This document shows, one piece after another, positions 1 through 9,336 of a stretch of DNA of 9,513 bases. Source of the DNA: an uncultured Lysobacteraceae bacterium (GTDB lineage: Bacteria; Pseudomonadota; Gammaproteobacteria; Xanthomonadales; Rhodanobacteraceae); NCBI GenBank assembly GCA_946482585.1, contig CAMLSI010000192.1:1-9513 (forward strand). Direction: 5' to 3'. The notes below the pieces were generated by a model. The model was not told where the DNA came from, did not search any database, and saw only the letters and a list, made by a program, of their open reading frames with translations. Position numbers and translations under genes: made by a program. How positions within the stretch are numbered: the first letter of the stretch is position 1; each line of letters starts with the position of its first letter.

Positions 1-2
1 AA

Positions 3-89
3 CGGCCCGTCGCCGAGCGGCGCATGCAGCAGGCCGCCGCGCGCCTCGTCGCCGTGCTCGAACGCGCGCTCGGAAGGTCGCGACGCTGA
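3..89 (+). CDS. 3' end of an unrecognised gene (5' end outside window)
   Basis: An open frame enters from the left edge and stops at TGA 87-89. It encodes about 28 residues ending in an Ala/Arg-rich stretch (AARLVAVLERALGRSRR) that looks like a C-terminal amphipathic helix. The codons are GC-ending, like those of the neighbouring genes. The fragment is too short to name. It resembles the helical tails of glycosyltransferase-type enzymes, but I would not assign it to any family. It lies 61 bases upstream of pykA on the same strand. A 6-bp hairpin (88-104) overlaps its stop region, so it may be a separate transcription unit from pykA. Confidence 0.4.
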   Translation, partial: RPVAERRMQQAAARLVAVLERALGRSRR

Positions 90-150
90 CGCTAACGCAG
101 CGTTTGCTTGTGCTAGCTTTGGCCGATTCCAACGACGACCGAAAGCGACC

Positions 151-1614
151 ATGCAGACCCGACGTACCAAGATCATCGCCACCCTGGGCCCCGCGACCGA
201 TGCGCCCGGCATGCTCAAGCGCATCATCGAAGAAGGCGTCGACGTCGTACGCCTGAATCTCTCGCATGGCGCGGCCGCGGACCACGTGCGACGCGCCAAG
301 GAAGTACGCGAGACCGCCGAGGCGCTCGGTCGCGAAGTCGGCATCCTCGCCGACCTGCAAGGTCCGAAGATCCGCATCGAGAAGTTCGCCGGCGGCCGCA
401 TCATGCTCGAGCCGGGCCAGCCCTTCGTGCTCGACTGCCGTGCCGATGCGCCGCCGGGTGATGAGAAACGCGTCGGCGTCAGCTATCTCGGCCTGCCGAA
501 CGACGTCAAGACCGGCGATACCTTGCTGCTCGACGACGGCCTGATTTCGCTCGCGGTGCTCGACGTCGTCGGCACTGAAGTACGCTGCCAGGTGCTGTTC
601 GGCGGCGCGCTGTCGGATCGCAAGGGGCTCAACCGCCTCGGCGGCGGCCTGTCGATCGCGGCACTCAGCGACAAGGACCGCGCCGACATCAAGCTCGCGG
701 CCGAACTCGGCGCCGATTTCCTCGCTGTGTCGTTCGCCAAGAGCGCTGAAGACATGAACGAAGCACGCCGCCTGCTGCGCGCGGCCGCGGGGCAGGGCGC
801 GCTCGTCGCGAAGATCGAGCGCGCCGAAGCGATCGACGTGCTCGGCGAGATCATCGACGCGTCCGACGCGGTCATGGTCGCGCGCGGCGATCTCGGCGTG
901 GAGATCGGCGACGCCGAACTGCCCGGGCTGCAGAAGAAGATCATCCGCGAGGCGCTCGTGCGCAACTGCATCGTGATCACGGCGACGCAGATGCTGCAGT
1001 CGATGGTGGAATCGCCGATCCCGACGCGCGCCGAAGTGCTGGACGTGGCCAACGCGGTCATCGACGGCACCGATGCCGTGATGCTGAGCCAGGAAACCGC
1101 GGCAGGGCGTCATCCGGACAAGGCCGTCGCCGCGATGCGCCGCGTCTGCCTCGGCGCGGAGCGCCAGTTCGAGCCGCTCGAAGGTTTCCAGGCCGGTACG
1201 CACCGCCTCGACCGCACCGACCAGGCGATCGCGATGTCGGCGATGTTCCTGTCCGCGCAGGTCAATCCGCGCGCGATCGTCGCGCTGACCGAATCCGGCG
1301 CAACCGCACAATGGCTGTCGCGCTATCGTTCCGCGGTGCCGATCTACGCACTGTCGCGCAGTGCGTCGGCGCGCCGCCGCATGCAGCTCTATCGCGACGT
1401 CTACGCGATCGAGTTCGATCCGCGCGGCGTCGATCCGGCGCACGCGACGCGCGCCGCCGTGCAGCACTTGTTCAATCTCGGGCGGCTCTCGGAAAACGAT
1501 CGCGTCATCATCACGACCGGCGACCACACCGGCCGTCTCGGCGGCACGAACACGCTGAAGCTGCTGCGCGTCGGCGCGGGCGGCGCGGTCGAGGGGCTCG
1601 GCGAATTGCAGTGA
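151..1614 (+). CDS. pykA: pyruvate kinase, PykA (type II) class
   Basis: This cytoplasmic enzyme catalyses the last step of glycolysis: phosphoenolpyruvate + ADP to pyruvate + ATP. The 487-residue length is normal. Visible motifs: an N-terminal TKIIATLGPAT stretch; substrate and cation residues R34, N36 and S38 in VVRLNLSHG; DLQGPKIR at 68-75, opening the B domain (about 72-167); catalytic K221 and metal ligand E223 in AKIERAEA; metal ligand D247 in VARGDLGVEIGD; and T279 in ITATQM. A C-terminal domain of about 130 residues follows. The wording follows Escherichia coli PykA more closely than PykF. K73 occupies the position where K+-dependent pyruvate kinases carry Glu; family knowledge links Lys here to K+-independent activity, which is inference for this protein. 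The start at 151 gives the canonical N-terminus, with GAAAG at 141-145 as a modest ribosome binding site. A GC hairpin follows the stop. Confidence 0.97.
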   Translation: MQTRRTKIIATLGPATDAPGMLKRIIEEGVDVVRLNLSHGAAADHVRRAKEVRETAEALGREVGILADLQGPKIRIEKFAGGRIMLEPGQPFVLDCRADAPPGDEKRVGVSYLGLPNDVKTGDTLLLDDGLISLAVLDVVGTEVRCQVLFGGALSDRKGLNRLGGGLSIAALSDKDRADIKLAAELGADFLAVSFAKSAEDMNEARRLLRAAAGQGALVAKIERAEAIDVLGEIIDASDAVMVARGDLGVEIGDAELPGLQKKIIREALVRNCIVITATQMLQSMVESPIPTRAEVLDVANAVIDGTDAVMLSQETAAGRHPDKAVAAMRRVCLGAERQFEPLEGFQAGTHRLDRTDQAIAMSAMFLSAQVNPRAIVALTESGATAQWLSRYRSAVPIYALSRSASARRRMQLYRDVYAIEFDPRGVDPAHATRAAVQHLFNLGRLSENDRVIITTGDHTGRLGGTNTLKLLRVGAGGAVEGLGELQ

Positions 1615-1620
1615 ACGAGC

Positions 1621-1656
1621 GGGGCCGGTGATCACAGCCGGCCCCGGTTTCCGGGG
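1621..1656 (+). terminator. GC hairpin(s) after pykA, probable terminator
   Basis: GGGGCCGG (1621-1628) and CCGGCCCC (1638-1645) form a perfect 8-bp stem around a 9-nt loop, starting 6 bases after the pykA stop. The following run is only GGTTT. A second stem, CCCCGG (1642-1647) with CCGGGG (1651-1656) around TTT, shares 1642-1645 with the first, so the two hairpins exclude each other. The position suggests transcription termination, but the U-tract is weak. Confidence 0.6.
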
Positions 1657-1923
1657 CGTTCCTGCCAATCCGGCTCCGGCGCGCACACTCATGACGATGA
1701 CGCGCTATCCGATACTCGCCGCGGCAGTGCGCATCGCCGCGTTCTCGGCGTGGCCGTCGCGCTCGGCAGCCGCGGTCTCACCGCTTTGCTGAGCCGTATG
1801 CGCGGCGGCCGCTGAGCGATGCCGCGCCGCGTTGTGATCGTCGCGACGGACGCGCGACAATGCGGCGTCGACTGCGCACGCCGCTGCCGTGGCGCCCTTT
1901 CCTTCGCGAGAACAGGTCATCCG
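1657..1923. other. spacer of about 270 bases without a convincing gene
   Basis: Together with the hairpin before it, this makes a 309-base gap between pykA and the TonB-like gene. A 33-codon ORF (ATG 1691 to TGA 1790-1792) begins MTMTRYPILAAAV but has no clear ribosome binding site. If one base were added near 1748, the reading would continue in the next frame (VAVALGSRGLTALLSRMRGGR, stop 1813-1815). It would then look like a small single-helix membrane protein. This could be a decayed small gene or chance. I see no convincing promoter for the downstream gene. Confidence 0.4.
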
Positions 1924-2469
1924 ATGCCTCGTCCGTATTCGCCGTTCCGCCGTGTCCCTGTCGTCGCCGTGACGGCCGTCGCCATCGTCGCCATCGTCGC
2001 CTCCGCCGCGGCCCAGATCACGCCGCGTCCCGTCGCGGCGAAGGACCTCGAGAAATACTGGCTCGTCGCGAGCGACGCGATGGAAGCGATGAAGCCGAAT
2101 ACCGGCGTGAATCTCTATGCACCGAGCTGTGCCGTCGTGCGCTACGTGATCAACAGCGACGGCACGACCAGCGACGTCGTGCTCGAGAAGCTCGTGCCGC
2201 CCGGCGATCTCGGCGTCGTCGCGACCTCGGCGATCGACAGTCTGGTCTACGCCGCCGCCCGATCGAATCAGGCGCTGACGCCGGTGGTCACGCGTGTGAC
2301 CTTGCCGCTGAACCTGCCGCCGGTCGCGGGTACGCCCGAAGAACGCGCGCGTATCGAGGCGCAGCGTGCGCAGGTGCTGTCCGCCTGCGATCCGCCGGCG
2401 GCGCCGCCGGCCGAATCGAAAGAAAAGCCGGTCAAGCCGACCAAGCCGGCCGCCGACGGCAAGTCCTGA
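1924..2469 (+). CDS. exported protein with TonB C-terminal-like domain
   Basis: Predicted 181-residue periplasmic or membrane-anchored protein. Residues 1-30 form a signal sequence: basic PFRR, a hydrophobic core rich in Val, Ala and Ile, and an A-S-A-A-A cleavage region before Q31. Residues about 65-133 resemble the beta-alpha-beta TonB C-terminal fold (VVRYVINSDGTTSDVVL, then an amphipathic helix and a final strand VTRVTLPLNL). The tail after about 158 is rich in Pro, Lys and Ala. There is no long proline-rich spacer and no partner ExbB/ExbD gene here, so a role as a true TonB energy transducer is doubtful. Cys69 and Cys155 could form a disulfide. The ATG at 1924 was chosen over the in-frame ATG at 1819 because it places the signal peptide at the N-terminus and has AGG at 1914-1916. 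Exact function unknown. Confidence 0.75.
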   Translation: MPRPYSPFRRVPVVAVTAVAIVAIVASAAAQITPRPVAAKDLEKYWLVASDAMEAMKPNTGVNLYAPSCAVVRYVINSDGTTSDVVLEKLVPPGDLGVVATSAIDSLVYAAARSNQALTPVVTRVTLPLNLPPVAGTPEERARIEAQRAQVLSACDPPAAPPAESKEKPVKPTKPAADGKS

Positions 2470-2487
2470 GTCGGCGCCCCCGCCGAC
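2470..2487 (+). terminator. hairpin directly after the TonB-like gene
   Basis: GTCGGCG (2470-2476) and CGCCGAC (2481-2487) form a perfect 7-bp stem with a CCCC loop, immediately after the stop codon. There is no following U-tract, so it may act as a weak or factor-assisted terminator or protect the 3' end. Confidence 0.35.
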
Positions 2488-2621
2488 GGTAGATCCCGGA
2501 CCGCGCCGCTGCTTCGCGATTTGCCGTTCTTGCGCGTCGAACGTTTCAGTGAGGCGGGTGGTCTTGCCGATGTCGCCGCCGCGCGCTCTGATCGATGCGG
2601 TCGACGGGGCGGGGTGTTTCA

Positions 2622-3038
2622 ATGTGGAAAATGGGTGAATTCGACGCGCGCCGCGGCGCCGCAGCGCTGCTGGTCCTGCGCCTGATCCTGGCCGGACTCA
2701 TCGCCGCGCACGGCTGGGCGCGCTGGTATTTCGGCGGCGTCGCGCCGTTCGGGCAATGGCTGGAAGGGCTCGGGTTTCCGTTCGGGATGGGCATCGCGGT
2801 CGGCGTGACGGCGATCGAGATCCTCGGTACGCCGCTGTTCGCGCTCGGCCGCGGCGTGTTTCCGCTGAGCCTGCTCTACAGCGCGATCTATCTCATAGGC
2901 ATCGTGCTGGTGCATGCACCGGCGGGCTGGTTCGTGGTCGGCCTCGGCCGCAACGGCATGGAATACAGTGTGTTGCTGATCGCCGGCCTGCTCGTCGTCG
3001 GCTTCGTCGCCGCGCCGTCGCGCGCGGCGCGCGACTGA
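2622..3038 (+). CDS. DoxX-family inner membrane protein
   Basis: A 138-residue integral membrane protein with four hydrophobic segments at about 13-31, 55-76, 80-97 and 114-131. The first segment ends in HGWARWYFGGVAPFG, the last starts with NGMEYSVLLIAGLL, and acidic E66 lies within helix 2 (TAIEILG). This pattern and length match the DoxX/SURF4-like family, whose members are often of unknown function and sometimes linked to redox or thiol stress. The start at 2622 has GGGG at 2611-2614, seven bases upstream. An in-frame ATG at 2595 would add only polar residues, and one at 2631 is also possible. It lies 152 bases after the TonB-like gene and 141 bases before the sigma factor gene, so there is no strong evidence of co-transcription. 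The specific substrate or partner cannot be told from sequence. Confidence 0.8.
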   Translation: MWKMGEFDARRGAAALLVLRLILAGLIAAHGWARWYFGGVAPFGQWLEGLGFPFGMGIAVGVTAIEILGTPLFALGRGVFPLSLLYSAIYLIGIVLVHAPAGWFVVGLGRNGMEYSVLLIAGLLVVGFVAAPSRAARD

Positions 3039-3042
3039 GCTG

Positions 3043-3071
3043 GCCCCGCGAAGCGCGCTCTTGCGTGGGGC
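3043..3071 (+). terminator. hairpin after the doxX-like gene
   Basis: GCCCCGCG (3043-3050) pairs with CGTGGGGC (3064-3071) over 8 bp, including one G-U pair, with a 13-nt loop. It starts 5 bases after the stop at 3038. No U-tract follows. It is a plausible boundary between the DoxX-like gene and the sigma-kinase module. Confidence 0.35.
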
Positions 3072-3179
3072 GCGGTATGGCTCCAGCACCAGCCTTCTTC
3101 GACGGTCGTCGTCCCGCCGCATGCGTTGCCGCGGCGCGTCAGTCGTGGCACCTTCGCGACGGGGCCGGCGGACGGGGCG

Positions 3180-3758
3180 ATGCGGGTGGATGTCACCGAA
3201 CTGATCGCGCAGGCGCGCGCCGGAGACGCGGCTGCGTCGGGGCGCCTGTTCAGCGAAGTCTATGCGGATCTGCACGCGCTCGCGGCGCGGCAGGTCGGAC
3301 GCATGCGGGCTGACATGCGCGCGACCTCGCTCGTGCACGAAGCCTGGTTCCGTCTTGCGAAGCCCGACGCGCTCGCGCTCAAGGATCGCGAACATTTTTT
3401 CGCCGTCGCGGCGCGCGCGATGCGCCAGCTCGTCATCGATCATGCGCGCCAGCGCATTGCCGGCAAGCGCGGCGGCGGGGCGATCGTCGACGAACTCGAC
3501 TCGCAGCTGGCCGATGCGACCGGCGACGGGCGCGATCACGAATTGCTCGCTCTGGATCAGGCGTTGCGCCAGCTCGAGGCGCTCGATGCGCATCTCGCCC
3601 TGCTCGTTGAGATGCGTTTCTTCGGCGGCCTCGAGCTCGCCGAGATTTCGACATTGACGTCGCGCTCCGAACGCAGCCTCAAGCGCGACTGGCGCAAGGC
3701 GCGTGCGTTCCTGCACCAGCAGCTCGGCGGCGACGCGCTGCCGCCCGACGAGGCGTGA
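3180..3758 (+). CDS. ECF sigma factor of the kinase-linked (TIGR02999/ECF43-like) type
   Basis: A 192-residue RNA polymerase sigma factor with only regions 2 and 4. Region 2 spans about 21-92 (VYADLHALAARQV, then TSLVHEAWFRL, then HFFAVAARAMRQLVIDHAR). Region 4 spans about 121-182, with helix-turn-helix at about 152-176 (LELAEISTLTSRSERSLKRDWRKARAFL). The signatures LVHEA, HFFAVAA.MR, DHAR, KRGGG and RFFGG are those of the family annotated TIGR02999, commonly encoded beside Ser/Thr kinases. Thr49-Ser50 sits where ordinary ECF factors have an acidic motif that contacts the beta' clamp helices. Known relatives (Vibrio EcfP, Xanthomonas EcfK) are controlled by a neighbouring kinase. No anti-sigma gene is visible. 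The ATG at 3180 has GGGG close upstream and gives the usual family N-terminus; a TTG at 3126 would add 18 unrelated residues. Target promoters are unknown. Confidence 0.9.
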   Translation: MRVDVTELIAQARAGDAAASGRLFSEVYADLHALAARQVGRMRADMRATSLVHEAWFRLAKPDALALKDREHFFAVAARAMRQLVIDHARQRIAGKRGGGAIVDELDSQLADATGDGRDHELLALDQALRQLEALDAHLALLVEMRFFGGLELAEISTLTSRSERSLKRDWRKARAFLHQQLGGDALPPDEA

Positions 3759-3796
3759 ACGCGCCGCGTACGCCGCGCAACGAAGCGCGTATCGCG

Positions 3797-3803
3797 AAAG
3801 GAG
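3797..3803 (+). promoter_or_regulatory. strong Shine-Dalgarno sequence AAAGGAG
   Basis: AAAGGAG is the best ribosome binding site in the window. It lies five bases before GTG 3809, which opens a 53-codon frame. It is 157 bases upstream of the kinase start, so it does not serve the kinase directly. Confidence 0.45.
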
Positions 3804-3808
3804 CCGGC

Positions 3809-3959
3809 GTGAGCGAGGACAGCCGCGAGTGCCGAGGGCGCGCCGCCCGGTCAGCGGCGTCGCGCGTCGATGCGGTCGAGGAAAACGAAGTGCCGGATCG
3901 CCGGCGAGGGTTGCCTGATCATCCGTCGCCATCCGGCGGCATCGCAACGGAGCGATACC

Positions 3960-3970
<11 letters not shown>
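3809..3970 (+). CDS. possible 53-residue protein between sigma factor and kinase
   Basis: The GTG start follows AAAGGAG with ideal spacing, and the stop (3968-3970) overlaps the first 11 bases of the kinase gene. The frame is also open back to a GTG at 3755 that overlaps the sigma factor's stop codon, so a 71-residue version is possible. The product is polar and charged (SEDSRECRGR at the start, GGIATERYHER at the end), with no membrane segment and no recognised domain. About 70% of its codons end in G or C, which looks lower than in the neighbouring genes and weakens the case. It could be a real small partner protein, a translational coupling device for the kinase, or a chance ORF. Function unknown. 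Confidence 0.3.
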
Positions 3971-6626
<2,656 letters not shown>

Positions 6627-6668
6627 GTCGGACTTCGTCTTCGGCTCAGCCCGACGACGTTCGATTCG

Positions 6669-7640
6669 TCACGCCGCCCGCGCCTGCTCGAGCGACGCCA
6701 GCCATTCGTCGTCGGAGCCCTCGGCAACGCCTTCGAACAGGATCGTCGACAGATAGCGTTCGCCGGTGTCGGGCAGCATCGCCAGTATTGTCGATCCCGG
6801 CGCCGCTTCCTCGGCGACGTTCAGCGCGGCCGCCAGGGTGGCGCCCGAGGAGATGCCGACGAAGATGCCTTCTTCGGTCGCGAGACGGCGCGAGGTGTCG
6901 CGCGCGACGATGTCGTCCACCGGCACGATGCGATCGGCGATCGTGCGGCTGAGGACGGCCGGCAGGAAATCCGGCGTCCAGCCCTGGATCTTGTGCGGCT
7001 TCCAATCCTGGCCCGACAGCAGGGCCGCGCCCGCGGGTTCGCTCGCGACGACCTGGATGTCGGGCCGTGCGAGCTTGAGCACTTCGCCGGCGCCGGTGAT
7101 GGTGCCGCCGGTGCCCCAGCCGCTCACGAAGTAGTCGAGGCGCCTGCCGGCGAAATCGCGCAGGATTTCCGGCCCCGTGGTGCTGCGATGCCAGGCGGGA
7201 TTCGCTTCGTTCTCGAACTGGCGCGCGAGAAACCAGCCGTGCTTCTGCGCGAGTTCGGCCGCCTTGCGCACCATGCCGGTGCCGCGCTCCGCCGCCGGCG
7301 TCAGGATCACCTTGCCGCCGTAGGCGCGAATCAGCTTGCGCCGCTCGATCGAGAAGGTTTCGGTCATGACCGCGACGAACGGATAGCCGCGCGCCGCCGC
7401 GACGGCGGCGAGCGCGACGCCGGTATTGCCCGACGTGGCTTCGACGATGGTCTGTCCCGGCTTCAGCGTCCCGCGGCGTTCCGCATCGAGCACGATCGCC
7501 AGCGCGAGACGGTCCTTCACGGAGCCCGCCGGATTGAACGCCTCGACCTTGACGTAGAGATCGACATGCTTCGGCGGCAGGCGGTGCAGCTTTACGATCG
7601 GCGTGTTGCCGATGGTGTCGAGGATCGAATCGTAGATCAT
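6669..7640 (-). CDS. cysK: cysteine synthase (O-acetylserine sulfhydrylase)
   Basis: A 323-residue cytoplasmic PLP enzyme that makes L-cysteine from O-acetyl-L-serine and sulfide. Visible: N-terminal DTIGNTPIVKL; PLP lysine K42 in NPAGSVKDR; substrate loop TSGNTG (69-74); ETFSIERRKL (94-103); TTGPEI (154-159); phosphate-binding GTGGT (176-180); and GISSGA (262-267), whose Ser contacts the PLP ring. Length and motif order match CysK. CysM or a cystathionine beta-synthase core is less likely because there is no extra regulatory domain and the wording is CysK-like. ATG 7638-7640 is preceded on the minus strand by GAGG with five-base spacing. It lies 50 bases downstream of cysG on the same strand, so the two probably form one sulfur assimilation operon. 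It ends 42 bases from the convergent kinase gene with only a weak 5-bp hairpin between. Confidence 0.93.
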   Translation of the reverse strand: MIYDSILDTIGNTPIVKLHRLPPKHVDLYVKVEAFNPAGSVKDRLALAIVLDAERRGTLKPGQTIVEATSGNTGVALAAVAAARGYPFVAVMTETFSIERRKLIRAYGGKVILTPAAERGTGMVRKAAELAQKHGWFLARQFENEANPAWHRSTTGPEILRDFAGRRLDYFVSGWGTGGTITGAGEVLKLARPDIQVVASEPAGAALLSGQDWKPHKIQGWTPDFLPAVLSRTIADRIVPVDDIVARDTSRRLATEEGIFVGISSGATLAAALNVAEEAAPGSTILAMLPDTGERYLSTILFEGVAEGSDDEWLASLEQARAA

Positions 7641-7690
7641 GGCTGCCTCGCTGCAATAAGGAAAAAGGGATTAAGACAGTTATGGACGAA

Positions 7691-9130
7691 TCAGGCGGCG
7701 CGGGCGAATCCGGTCGCCTCCGGCAGCGACGTCAGCGGCGCCGCGCCGAACCAGCTCAGACGAGCGGCCAGCGCCGCGACTTCGCCGACGATCAGCAACG
7801 CGGGCGACTGCACGCCGTGCGCGGCCGCGAGCTGCGGCAGGCTCGCGAGGTCGCCGAGCACGACGCGCTGCTGCGCGCGCGAGCCGTTCTCGACCAGCGC
7901 GGCCGGTGTCGATGCGGCGCGGCCGTGGGCGACGAGGCGATCGCGGATTCGCTCGAGTCCGGCCACGCCCATGTACACCGCGAGTGTCTGCCGCTCCGCG
8001 GCGAGCGCGGTCCAGTCGAGCGTGTCGACCGATGCCTTGCAATGCGCGGTGACGAAGCGCACCGATTGCGCATGATCGCGATGCGTCAGCGGGATGCCCG
8101 CGTAGGCCGCGCAGGCGAGTGCCGCGGTCACGCCGGGCACGACCTCGAACGCGATGCCGTGCGCGTGCAGAAATTCCAGTTCCTCGCCGCCGCGGCCGAA
8201 TACGAACGGATCGCCGCCCTTGAGCCGCACGACACGTCTGCCGGCGCGCGCGTGCTCGAGCATCAGCGCATGGATGCCGTCCTGTGTTGTGTGATGCCGG
8301 CCGGCCTCCTTGCCCACTTCGATGCGTTCCGCATCGCGGCGTGCGAGCGCGAGCACGTCGGCGCTGACGAGGCGATCGTGCAGGATGACGTCGGCTTCGT
8401 TGAGCGCGCGCAGACCTTTGAGCGTGAGCAATCCCGCGTCGCCGGGCCCGGCGCCGACGAGGACGACCGAGCCCTGCGGCGCCGCGACGGTTGCGCGTTC
8501 GAGTTCGCGCGCGAGCGCGGTTTCCGCGGCATCCGTCCGGCCGCGGCGCACGAGATCGGCGACGCGACCCTGAAACAAACGTTCGAGGAAACGGCGACGC
8601 TGGCCGAGATCGGCGAGACGTCCACGGATGCGTCCGCGCCAACGGTCGGCCAGCGCCGCCAGCGCGCCGAGCGAGGGATCGAGCAGGCGTTCGATGCGTT
8701 CGCGCACGAGCCGCGCGAGCACGGGCGCCGCGCCCGAAGTCGAGATCGCGACGACGAGCGGGCTGCGATCGACGACCGCGGGCACCTGGAAACTCGACAG
8801 TTCCGCATCGTCGACGACGTTGCTCCAGATGCGTCGCCGTTCCGCGGCCGCGGCGACGGCGGCGTTCACGGCTGCGTCGGACGTAGCCGCGACGACCAGC
8901 CATTGCCGATCGAGCCAGTGTTCGGCGAATTTGCCGGAAATCAGCGAGATGCAGCCTTTTTTTGCCCAATTCGCCAATTCGGGCGAGAACGCGGTCGCTC
9001 CGACCGTGATTTTGGCACCGGTTTCCAGCAGTGCGGCGACCTTGCGACCGGCCACCGCACCGCCGCCGACGACGAGCACGTCGCGTCCTGCAAGCCGGGC
9101 AAAGATGGGATAGAGTCGGTCGGCGGGCAT
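7691..9130 (-). CDS. cysG: siroheme synthase, trifunctional CysG
   Basis: A 479-residue cytoplasmic enzyme converting uroporphyrinogen III to siroheme, the cofactor of sulfite and nitrite reductases. The N-terminal half (about 1-200) is precorrin-2 dehydrogenase/ferrochelatase: NAD loop [12 protein letters not shown] (20-31) and D107 in NVVDD, matching the catalytic Asp104 of Salmonella CysG. The C-terminal half (about 221-460) is the SAM uroporphyrinogen methyltransferase: [19 protein letters not shown]252 in HDRLVS, K274 in [19 protein letters not shown] and M387 in VYMG. All expected residues are present, and T131 takes the place of the phosphorylated Ser128 reported in Salmonella. The start codon is preceded by CCGAAAAAAT, with no good Shine-Dalgarno sequence, so initiation may be weak. 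ATG 9130 gives the standard N-terminus (LYPIFARL). It heads a probable cysG-cysK operon with a predicted leader of about 165 nt. Confidence 0.96.
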   Translation of the reverse strand: MPADRLYPIFARLAGRDVLVVGGGAVAGRKVAALLETGAKITVGATAFSPELANWAKKGCISLISGKFAEHWLDRQWLVVAATSDAAVNAAVAAAAERRRIWSNVVDDAELSSFQVPAVVDRSPLVVAISTSGAAPVLARLVRERIERLLDPSLGALAALADRWRGRIRGRLADLGQRRRFLERLFQGRVADLVRRGRTDAAETALARELERATVAAPQGSVVLVGAGPGDAGLLTLKGLRALNEADVILHDRLVSADVLALARRDAERIEVGKEAGRHHTTQDGIHALMLEHARAGRRVVRLKGGDPFVFGRGGEELEFLHAHGIAFEVVPGVTAALACAAYAGIPLTHRDHAQSVRFVTAHCKASVDTLDWTALAAERQTLAVYMGVAGLERIRDRLVAHGRAASTPAALVENGSRAQQRVVLGDLASLPQLAAAHGVQSPALLIVGEVAALAARLSWFGAAPLTSLPEATGFARAA

Positions 9131-9223
9131 ATTTTTTCGGCAGCAGCAGTCGTCGGAACGTGGTCAAACGACACGACCTTCGTCGTATCGCGTGCAACCA
9201 TGCTGTGCGTCGGCCGCGGCCCG

Positions 9224-9244
9224 TGGAAGTGAGCAATGGAAGTG
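9224..9244. repeat. short direct repeat TGGAAGTG in the cysG leader region
   Basis: TGGAAGTG occurs at 9224-9231 and again at 9237-9244, a 13-base period. It lies between the cysG start and the divergent promoters, and the second copy forms one arm of the 9238-9268 hairpin. It could be a protein site or chance. Confidence 0.35.
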
Positions 9245-9268
9245 CCGTTATGCCGTCACGGCATTTCC
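9238..9268 (-). promoter_or_regulatory. hairpin with alternative inner stem in the cysG 5' leader
   Basis: The arms 9238-9247 and 9259-9268 match at 9 of 10 positions. A second stem, ATGCCG (9250-9255) with CGGCAT (9259-9264) around TCA, uses part of the same right arm, so the two exclude each other. The element lies about 108 bases upstream of the cysG start, inside the predicted leader. It resembles a switchable RNA element, but I recognise no riboswitch family. Confidence 0.4.
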
Positions 9269-9283
9269 AAGCAGACAGACGTA

Positions 9284-9312
9284 TAGACGGCTAAATGATC
9301 TGTGGTTATAGT
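9284..9312 (+). promoter_or_regulatory. rightward sigma-70-type promoter candidate
   Basis: TAGACG (9284-9289) and TATAGT (9307-9312) are separated by exactly 17 bases; the -10 matches the consensus at 5 of 6 positions and the -35 at 4 of 6. Transcription would start near 9319 and give a leader of about 78 nt before the leader ORF at 9397. The -10 lies inside the inverted repeat at 9296-9319. Confidence 0.55.
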
Positions 9313-9319
9313 CAGATCA
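9296..9319. promoter_or_regulatory. inverted repeat spanning both divergent -10 boxes (operator candidate)
   Basis: TGATCTG (9296-9302), ten bases, CAGATCA (9313-9319): a perfect 7-bp inverted repeat. Its spacer holds the -10 boxes of both divergent promoter candidates. A dimeric regulator bound here would affect both directions. A LysR-type factor such as CysB is a reasonable guess from the sulfur context, but the site does not identify the protein. Confidence 0.5.
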
Positions 9320-9333
9320 CACCGTTCAAACAA
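9305..9333 (-). promoter_or_regulatory. leftward promoter candidate for cysG-cysK
   Basis: Read on the minus strand: TTGTTT (9333-9328), 17 bases, TATAAC (9310-9305). The -10 matches 5 of 6 and the -35 at 3 of 6, so this is weaker than the rightward promoter. Its -10 overlaps the rightward -10 by four bases, so simultaneous use would be exclusive. It predicts a cysG leader of about 165 nt. Confidence 0.45.
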
Positions 9334-9336
9334 ACC

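Noticed and set aside
88..109. Small hairpin (GACGCT/AGCGTT) followed by TGCTT after the first partial gene
   Set aside because: Only 6 bp with a wobble pair and overlapping the stop codon; too weak to list as a terminator.
1819..1923. 35-residue N-terminal extension of the TonB-like protein
   Set aside because: It would bury the signal peptide behind a Cys/Arg-rich stretch. ATG 1924 gives a standard signal sequence with a nearby AGG.
3126..3179. TTG start for the sigma factor
   Set aside because: Adds 18 residues unlike the family N-terminus. ATG 3180 gives the usual length and start.
3870..3959. Earlier ATG for the kinase
   Set aside because: No good ribosome binding site, and the extra residues are unlike the helical N-terminus typical of these kinases. 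ATG 3960 has GGAG at correct spacing.
6627..6655. GTCGG/CCGAC pairing between the convergent kinase and cysK genes
   Set aside because: Only 5 bp with a long loop and no U-tract in either direction; not a convincing bidirectional terminator.
7682..9232. About 516-codon plus-strand frame antisense to cysG
   Set aside because: Complement of a well-supported CysG with all catalytic motifs; no family features of its own.
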